Shown: piece after piece, positions 5,482 through 10,043 of the stretch
How the letters are laid out: each line of letters starts with the position of its first letter
How positions within the stretch are numbered: position 1 is the stretch's first letter
Source: Candidatus Heimdallarchaeota archaeon
GTDB lineage: Archaea; Asgardarchaeota; Heimdallarchaeia; Heimdallarchaeales; Kariarchaeaceae
Length of the DNA stretch: 10,043 bases
Direction: 5' to 3'
NCBI GenBank assembly: GCA_021399405.1
Contig: JAAFKL010000389.1
Coordinates: 1 to 10,043 of the forward strand
The notes under the pieces: model-generated
Told to the model about the DNA's origin: nothing
The model's input: only the letters and a program-made list of their open reading frames with translations
Database searches by the model: none
Translations under genes and position numbers: made by a program

Positions 5482-7493
5482 AAAATATTTTATTGATGTT
5501 ATTCGTATTTCTATTGTTTTTCAACACTCCCGTGACCGCTCAGGAAGATTACAGGATTAATTTTGAATTAGATATGACTGTCCTTCCCTATGCCCAATCT
5601 GTACAAAGGATATCCCAATATATCCAAGCATCATTGGCTCCACTGGGAATAAAAGTAAATATAATACCCGAAGGGTTTAATGAGTGGGCATCCCACCTAT
5701 ATGAGGAATCTAACAGCAAATGGGATCTATCAATTGTGAGTTGGTCAGATACTACTGATAGTGTAACTAATGATTACTCTGGTCTCTCTCAATATGATCC
5801 TTTTTATGATGACATTATGGCTTACTCAAACAAGACAAGACAGGAATTTCAATACCTAGATAATGGAGTAAGTCAAGATGATGTTGATGAATCAATTAGA
5901 GATTTCCGTAGAACATTTGATCCAGTTGCAAGACAAGAAAAATCAGATAAAATTTCACAAGATTTTTTAGATGAACTTTTGTATTTTCTCCCACTTAACA
6001 ATCCATTGTCATATAGGATAACTCCTGAATCACTTCAGGGTTATGACTCAGAGGCAGGAATCATTCAATCTATATACAAAGGTGTATATCTTGATCCTAG
6101 TGAGAACCGCAATGCATCCACCAATGAATTAAGACTTCAAATAGCAGGTGCCCGGAATCCTAGAGATCCTAAAAACTCTTATCTAATGTTATTGGATGAT
6201 TCTGGAAGACCACACCCTGATTTTGCCATCCAGTGGGAATTATCTGATTGGGACATGGGAAATGGTACCATTGTTAAAAATGGGAAAAACAAATTCTGGA
6301 TGCGTGATGACGGCTATATGGTTCAGCAAAATACTACTGGTTTTTCTGGAGAACCAGGAACTGCAATTCATGAACCATATCACATTACACTGAAAGATTG
6401 GGAATTCTCATATTGGTTAAAACAACAACCTCATCAGTTCACACATGACCTTGATACAAGTACTATCCAAAAATTTATTTTTGATTTTAATTATAATGAA
6501 AACTCTATTACAGCATACAATTCGGATCCATTTATAAGTGATATGGACAAATTAAATGAGTTACAATTATATCCTGAGGGTATTCTCAATACCACCCTTA
6601 CATATATGAATGAAACTCATAATATCACCGGAACGCCTAAAGAATTGGCAGATCTTGGAATAAATCCCTTACTGACAGAAGAATTTCAGTATTTAAATCA
6701 AGAACCAATGATTACTGATGCCTTTATTAATACAGGATCTAGATTTGATTTTAATTGGGTGGAAAGTAGTTGGTATATTACCGATGAGTTACGAGAGAAA
6801 TACCATTTTCCCAGTGAGCTTGACAGTCCAGAGGGGGATTTCATCCTTCATGAACCCGGAGCAGAAGAGCCTTACTTTTTTGCCTACAATAGGACAGAAA
6901 TAAATCCATTCCAGAAAGCAACGACATTACCAATTAATACACTCATATATACTTGGAGATGGTTAAAGGATACTAATTATTTTGCTAAACTATTCCAAGT
7001 TGACGAAATTGATACCTTTATGTTCTTTCCATCCATTGAGAATTATGATTTACTTGAAAGTTTTGAAAATGATGTATCCACTAGAGTTGCATTAGAAAGA
7101 CACTCAGTTAGTGGATTCTTAATGTATTTTGATCTATTAAACCCACACTTGCAGAAATACAAGGTAAGAAGAGCAATATCCATGGCTATTGACAGATCTG
7201 TGCTAACCCAGATGCTTGATGGACATTATGAGGAATGGAATAATCCAGTGTGGCCAAACTATTCAGAATATAATCCGAGTATTAAATTGGATTACAGTTA
7301 TACACAAGCTAGAGATCTGATGCGATCAGAGGGCTATTTTGCACAAGAGAGTCAAGACTTCAATACGAATGATGTTTCGATCCCTCCTTCAACAATTACT
7401 GTTGCCAAGGATATCATTGCACCTATGATCTTTCCATATCTCTTTCTAAGTGCATATGTGGCCCGGAGACTAAAGAATAAACGTTATAGATAA
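5478..7493 (+). CDS. Membrane-anchored, circularly permuted family 5 extracellular solute-binding protein, cassette gene 2, copy B
   Basis: 671 residues, paralogue of the protein at 1730-3772. The signal peptide is 1-21 (ending TPVTA before QED). The normally C-terminal part of SBP_bac_5 comes first: ISQYIQASLAPLGIKVNIIP (45-64), KWDLSIVSW (81-89), and TFDPVARQEK followed by LDELLYFLPL (146-173). The normally N-terminal part follows: LRLQIAG (218-224), GRPHPDFAIQWELSD (243-257), FWMRDDGYM (273-281) and TLKDWEFSYW (304-313). VRRAISMAIDRSVLTQMLDG starts at about 563, then YSYTQARDLMRSEGY. A C-terminal hydrophobic segment (IIAPMIFPYLFLSAYVA) and basic tail anchor it. It differs from copy A by small indels, mainly near residues 90-100 and 225-235, and by substitutions in the middle domain, so the two may bind different ligands (inference). 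No transporter membrane subunit is in the window. Confidence 0.87.
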   Translation: MKNILLMLFVFLLFFNTPVTAQEDYRINFELDMTVLPYAQSVQRISQYIQASLAPLGIKVNIIPEGFNEWASHLYEESNSKWDLSIVSWSDTTDSVTNDYSGLSQYDPFYDDIMAYSNKTRQEFQYLDNGVSQDDVDESIRDFRRTFDPVARQEKSDKISQDFLDELLYFLPLNNPLSYRITPESLQGYDSEAGIIQSIYKGVYLDPSENRNASTNELRLQIAGARNPRDPKNSYLMLLDDSGRPHPDFAIQWELSDWDMGNGTIVKNGKNKFWMRDDGYMVQQNTTGFSGEPGTAIHEPYHITLKDWEFSYWLKQQPHQFTHDLDTSTIQKFIFDFNYNENSITAYNSDPFISDMDKLNELQLYPEGILNTTLTYMNETHNITGTPKELADLGINPLLTEEFQYLNQEPMITDAFINTGSRFDFNWVESSWYITDELREKYHFPSELDSPEGDFILHEPGAEEPYFFAYNRTEINPFQKATTLPINTLIYTWRWLKDTNYFAKLFQVDEIDTFMFFPSIENYDLLESFENDVSTRVALERHSVSGFLMYFDLLNPHLQKYKVRRAISMAIDRSVLTQMLDGHYEEWNNPVWPNYSEYNPSIKLDYSYTQARDLMRSEGYFAQESQDFNTNDVSIPPSTITVAKDIIAPMIFPYLFLSAYVARRLKNKRYR

Positions 7494-7507
7494 AATCTTT
7501 GCATGAA

Positions 7508-7520
7508 TAATTTTTTATTT
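7508..7520 (+). terminator. Oligo-T tract ending cassette B
   Basis: A T6 run at 7511-7516 followed by ATTT begins 17 nt after the SBP stop codon and touches the end of the convergent regulator gene. Oligo-T without a stem is the usual archaeal termination signal. No hairpin is evident. Confidence 0.35.
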
Positions 7521-8231
7521 GCTCTCTTGTGCCCTGTAATGAAAGAATAAATAGGGTACAATCATTTCCATAATTTTATTTTCAGCCTTTCTAAGTGATT
7601 TCTCAATGGCTGGTCTGGAAACATTATACTTTTCTGCTATTTCTTGCATTTTTACTCCTCGAGGGATTGAATAGTAACCATTCTCGTAGGCATTGACGAT
7701 CACCTGCAATTGTCGATCAGTCAACTGTTTTATGAGTTCAGGCATGGAGAAGAAATGTGTTTTATCTAGTCCATCGTCACCCAGATCGGTTAATCCAATT
7801 ATCACCAATGATTTTTCATTTTCCAAATCCTTGAGAATATCTGAGACTATTTTTTTATTTAAACACACGATTTTGTAATGTTCCCATCCATCCTCATAGA
7901 TGACTGGGTATTCAATCATTCCACCAGCATCAGTAATAATTTTAGATATGAACCTCGAATTCTTATCATCAGTAGGATGATTGGAATAAATGCAATCTGT
8001 ATAAATATAGGTGAGTGGTTTATTGTCCCCGCATCTAGTCACCTCAAGGGTGCTTATATCCCTTTTTTCTAAAAATCCTGTAATATTTGATAAAATATTA
8101 TCCTCCAATTTTCCAGGTATTACTATTAAATCAAATGATGAGCTACAGTAACTGTACATCTCTGTATCCAAAAATTCTGAAATTACCAGATGTGGACAAT
8201 CATGCTGGACTTTAATTCTTAATTCGTGCAT
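7515..8231 (-). CDS. HTH_10 (bacterio-opsin activator type) transcriptional regulator
   Basis: 238 residues from ATG 8231-8229. The C-terminal part (about 169-221) is a clear HTH_10 DNA-binding region: LTDRQLQVIVNAYENGYYSI, then PRGVKMQEIAEKYNVSRPAI, then EKSLRKAENKIM. This has the family's LTxRQ start, GYY turn, basic PR element and recognition helix. The N-terminal 165 residues form an alpha/beta sensor-like domain with five cysteines (12, 29, 68, 80, 123). They do not form a clear CxxC pair, and the ligand is unknown. The protein is cytoplasmic. It converges on the second cassette with 21 nt between the stop codons. Its promoter has a TATA element centred 25 nt upstream of the ATG, so the mRNA is probably leaderless. 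A perfect palindrome next to the TATA box suggests autoregulation. Control of the surface cassettes is possible but only inferred from proximity. Confidence 0.9.
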   Translation of the reverse strand: MHELRIKVQHDCPHLVISEFLDTEMYSYCSSSFDLIVIPGKLEDNILSNITGFLEKRDISTLEVTRCGDNKPLTYIYTDCIYSNHPTDDKNSRFISKIITDAGGMIEYPVIYEDGWEHYKIVCLNKKIVSDILKDLENEKSLVIIGLTDLGDDGLDKTHFFSMPELIKQLTDRQLQVIVNAYENGYYSIPRGVKMQEIAEKYNVSRPAIEKSLRKAENKIMEMIVPYLFFHYRAQESK

Positions 8232-8237
8232 ATGAAA
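8229..8237. promoter_or_regulatory. Second CATATGAAA element over the regulator start codon
   Basis: CATATGAAA here repeats the right part of the palindrome at 8268-8283 (8273-8281), 44 bp apart and on the other side of the TATA box. Protein bound at both sites would straddle the promoter. It includes the start codon, so chance is possible. Confidence 0.3.
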
Positions 8238-8250
8238 TTAAATTTTGGCT

Positions 8251-8260
8251 TTATTTATAA
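8251..8260 (-). promoter_or_regulatory. TATA box of the HTH_10 regulator gene
   Basis: On the minus strand this reads TTATAAATAA, 20-29 nt upstream of the ATG. That is the spacing expected if transcription starts at or next to the start codon. No Shine-Dalgarno motif is present, which agrees with a leaderless transcript. Confidence 0.6.
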
Positions 8261-8267
8261 GATAATT

Positions 8268-8283
8268 GGTTTCATATGAAACC
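8268..8283. promoter_or_regulatory. Perfect 16-bp palindrome, probable operator
   Basis: GGTTTCATATGAAACC is a perfect inverted repeat with no spacer. It lies 7 bp upstream of the regulator's TATA box and 10 bp after the stop of the preceding small gene. Its position on the BRE/upstream side of the core promoter is typical of sites where a dimer activates or represses. Confidence 0.55.
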
Positions 8284-8293
8284 GTATCTTCAT

Positions 8294-8602
8294 TCACTTT
8301 TCATTATTCACCATATTTTTTCTGAATATTTCTTTCATCTTTCTGTAGTACGTGGAAAAATCAGATAATATTTCATTTACCGGTATACTCAATGTTTGTG
8401 AGTACATATCTACCAGTTTTTGAAATACATTATCTTCCATGGATTCTATTTTCACATTATCACTAATGAACTCTCTTTTACTCATTAATCTCGAGAAATC
8501 AATTCTATCTAACTTCTCATACAGATAGTCTTTGAAAGTATCTGCTATTATATCCTTAAATTCAAAATTATTATTAGGCGATTTTACTACTGTTGTTGAC
8601 AT
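8294..8602 (-). CDS. Small hypothetical helical protein (102 aa)
   Basis: No family recognised. ATG 8602-8600 is preceded by AGAGGT (8614-8609). The leader GAGGTAATAT just before the start is almost identical to the one before the ATG at 8998, which supports this start. The protein is highly charged and predicted mostly helical, with a serine/asparagine-rich N-terminus (MSTTVVKSPNNN) followed by helices around 17-35, 57-72 and 77-98. It has no signal peptide, TM segment, cysteine or catalytic motif. It lies 62 nt upstream of the HTH_10 gene in the same orientation. The regulator has its own promoter, but read-through is possible. A role as a small partner or ligand-responsive protein is only speculation. 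Confidence 0.65.
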   Translation of the reverse strand: MSTTVVKSPNNNFEFKDIIADTFKDYLYEKLDRIDFSRLMSKREFISDNVKIESMEDNVFQKLVDMYSQTLSIPVNEILSDFSTYYRKMKEIFRKNMVNNEK

Positions 8603-8796
8603 TATATTACCTCTAAATAATATATAGCAGTTAATACATTAGTAGTTGTTCGTTTCTTATGTAACCCAAAAAATATCATCCAGAGAGAAAAGATGTGAAG
8701 GAAATTATTTTTATCTAAGGCACTATTAATTGCTAACTGCAACATATCATGATCAACTTGGGCTGAAATCTCGTTATTTTGCAAATTACATTTCAA
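8602..8796 (-). CDS. Possible small ORF (64 aa, TTG start) coupled to the 102-aa gene
   Basis: Begins with TTG at 8796 and ends with a TAA that overlaps the next ATG (TAATG). A TATA-like element (8813-8826) lies about 25 nt upstream, so a transcript would begin almost at the TTG. The peptide has a polar N-terminus and a hydrophobic middle (HIFSLWMIFFGL) that could be one weak membrane segment. No homology is recognised and the start is weak. It may equally be untranslated leader of the 102-aa gene. Confidence 0.3.
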   Translation of the reverse strand: MKCNLQNNEISAQVDHDMLQLAINSALDKNNFLHIFSLWMIFFGLHKKRTTTNVLTAIYYLEVI

Positions 8797-8997
8797 TCGT
8801 ATTCATAACTGGCATTATATTTATTAACAGGTGAGTAAGTAGTTTTAGTGTCATCGAGAGTTCAGTAGGGTCTATTATGAATGAGTTCATACAATTTCTT
8901 CTGACAGGGATAATTCATACGATATATCAATACCTATAATATTTGTCTCCTGGATAAGGTATAAATTTGTCATGTAGCCACTATATGAGGTAATATT
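8797..8997. promoter_or_regulatory. Divergent intergenic region with TTCATA/TATGAA motifs
   Basis: A 200-bp region between leftward and rightward genes. Leftward promoter: TAATAAATATAATG on the minus strand (8826-8813). Rightward promoter: TATAAATT at 8960-8967. TTCATA occurs at 8802-8807, 8886-8891 and 8914-8919, and TATGAA at 8876-8881. The pair at 8876-8891 forms the inverted repeat TATGAA-TGAG-TTCATA. The same hexamer pair forms the core of the palindrome at 8268-8283. No ORF or RNA gene is seen. Confidence 0.45.
8960..8967 (+). promoter_or_regulatory. TATA box of the DUF4129 gene
   Basis: TATAAATT lies 38 nt upstream of the ATG at 8998, predicting a start near 8986 and a leader of about 12 nt that contains GAGGTAAT (8987-8994). 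Confidence 0.5.
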
Positions 8998-10043
8998 ATG
9001 AGTTTACAAAAAAATTTGGATTTTCTGAAAGGGTTAAAATATGGAAAACTAAGCAGAAAAAATATAATTTTATTGTTAATGGTAATTCTCATAGGGACTA
9101 TATTATTTCTAAATTTAGGATCATCTCGTACAGAAGAATATAATCAACAAGAACCACTCCCAGTATTGTCTGGTAATCCGCGTGAGACTTCCATATCAAT
9201 TCAATCTATTAGCGGATTTAATATCTCCAATGGTTTCACCGATACCAATTTGTTCGATACAGATGAATGGGGATGGTGGAACAATATTACTACTGGTCAA
9301 GAAGGATTTTCTAGTATTACAATCCTAACTACTGATATTTTCACATGGGAATGGTCAGAATTTACCTGGGAATTTACAGAATTTACAGGACCAACAGTCA
9401 CTCAATCCTCACGAACCATAGATCAAAACAGCACTATTGGAAGTGGTTTAAATCTCACTCTGCCTGAAAGGGATAATAAGGCCCGTAATCTTCCAGCTAT
9501 TCGCTGGCTCGATAACTCCTCATTAAGTATAGAATTTCCCACGCTTCCTTCCCTGAATATCAATATCACCATAGAGGGATTAGTTTTCCTTATATTACTG
9601 CTTAGTGTACTCTATCTCAACAAAAATTTCCTACCCGAATTATTGGATAGATTGGAAAGAGGTGATGAGGAGGAGTTTGCAACAAATATGTCGAATTTCT
9701 TCGTTAATGTTGTGAGACAATCGGATGAGAAAATGAGAAAGGAAACGCGGTTGAAGAAATTGTTAGTGTTCAAGGATCACATTGACAAATTAATTGAACG
9801 ATCAACGGAGAGAATGGAGACCACTGGAGCAGAAGACACCATAATTACTGGATATTATGAACTTGATTCGGCTTTTGCAGTATTTAGAAAACTAATTAGA
9901 ACTAAGGATATTACCCCCTTAGAGCACGCCAAGCATCCTTTTGAAACTGGTGAGATTGACAATGATAAATTGGAAGAACTAGTAAATCTTTTCTATATTT
10001 CAAGGTTTGGTGACCGATCCATGACAGAACAGGATGGATGGGA
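8998..10043 (+). CDS. Two-TM membrane protein with C-terminal DUF4129 region (cut by right edge)
   Basis: 348 complete codons from ATG 8998, continuing past the window. The start is supported by GAGGTAAT 4-11 nt upstream and a TATA box. Order: a basic cytoplasmic N-terminus; TM1 at about 22-40; a polar, probably external region (41-190) with several NxS/T sequons and the short repeat FTWEWSEFTWEFTEFT (115-130); TM2 at about 193-208; a charged region (211-275); then a DUF4129-like segment from about 283, with YYELDSAFAVFRKLI, the EHAKHPFE part corresponding to the family's TPxE-like motif, and KLEELVNLFYISRFG. DUF4129 proteins often sit in MoxR ATPase / DUF58 / transglutaminase membrane clusters, so such genes might follow to the right (expectation, not seen). 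The function is unknown. Confidence 0.8.
   Translation, partial: MSLQKNLDFLKGLKYGKLSRKNIILLLMVILIGTILFLNLGSSRTEEYNQQEPLPVLSGNPRETSISIQSISGFNISNGFTDTNLFDTDEWGWWNNITTGQEGFSSITILTTDIFTWEWSEFTWEFTEFTGPTVTQSSRTIDQNSTIGSGLNLTLPERDNKARNLPAIRWLDNSSLSIEFPTLPSLNINITIEGLVFLILLLSVLYLNKNFLPELLDRLERGDEEEFATNMSNFFVNVVRQSDEKMRKETRLKKLLVFKDHIDKLIERSTERMETTGAEDTIITGYYELDSAFAVFRKLIRTKDITPLEHAKHPFETGEIDNDKLEELVNLFYISRFGDRSMTEQDGW

Larger units (their letters stand above)
3935..7493. repeat. Tandem duplication, copy B
   Basis: Second copy of the unit described at 193-3772, in the same orientation and gene order. Similarity to copy A starts near 3935 inside the hydrolase fragment and is lost after the second gene's stop codon. 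By eye, gene 1 is better conserved than gene 2 at the protein level, and identity is patchy, with 42-bp perfect runs (for example 4424-4465 vs 679-720) between diverged stretches. Confidence 0.85.

Noticed and set aside
193..7493. Composite transposon or integrated element as the cause of the direct repeat
   Set aside because: No transposase, terminal inverted repeats, integrase or tRNA attachment site is seen. Plain tandem duplication with later decay explains it.
7693..8072. Two plus-strand frames of 61 and 64 codons
   Set aside because: Both are antisense to the well-supported HTH_10 gene and show no start signals.
1..10043. CRISPR array, tRNA, rRNA or riboswitch
   Set aside because: No regularly spaced short repeats, and no recognisable tRNA, rRNA or riboswitch core was found on either strand.

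Overview
The window looks archaeal and AT-rich. TATA-box promoters lie about 25 to 45 nt upstream of start codons, and one gene encodes a bacterio-opsin-activator type (HTH_10) regulator, a family typical of archaea. Secreted proteins are rich in N-glycosylation sequons and end in short hydrophobic, basic tails. Genes are packed with 1 to 4 nt stop/start overlaps and GGAGG-type ribosome binding sites. The mix of HTH_10, DUF4129 and very large membrane-anchored substrate-binding proteins would fit an Asgard-type or related uncultured archaeon, but the lineage cannot be fixed from this sequence.

Layout. Positions 1-299 (minus) hold the first 100 codons of an alpha/beta hydrolase running off the left edge. 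Its nucleophile elbow reads GHGVGG, with glycine where the catalytic serine should be. Positions 498-3772 (plus) hold a two-gene cassette: a secreted beta-rich protein of unknown function (about 410 aa), translationally coupled to a 680-aa membrane-anchored family 5 substrate-binding protein. Positions 3886-4041 (minus) hold a 51-codon truncated copy of the hydrolase start. Positions 4243-7493 (plus) hold a second, diverged copy of the cassette (412 aa and 671 aa). The duplicated unit includes the divergent promoter region and the hydrolase 5' end, and repeats with a period of about 3.74 kb.

Positions 7515-8231 (minus) encode the HTH_10 regulator, convergent with the second cassette. It has a leaderless-type promoter and a perfect 16-bp palindrome just upstream. 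Positions 8294-8602 and, less surely, 8602-8796 (both minus) encode small unknown proteins upstream of the regulator. Positions 8797-8997 are a divergent intergenic region with several TTCATA/TATGAA motifs. Positions 8998-10043 (plus) encode a two-TM protein with a C-terminal DUF4129 region, cut off by the right edge.

Most notable: in both substrate-binding proteins the family 5 landmarks appear in circularly permuted order. The part that normally ends the protein comes first, and the part that normally begins it follows. No ABC permease or ATPase is in the window, and each of these proteins is paired with the same unknown secreted partner. My working view, which is inference, is that this is a duplicated surface ligand-binding or sensing module in which both partners are exported and held at the membrane by their C-termini. 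The nearby HTH_10 gene is a possible but unproven regulator.
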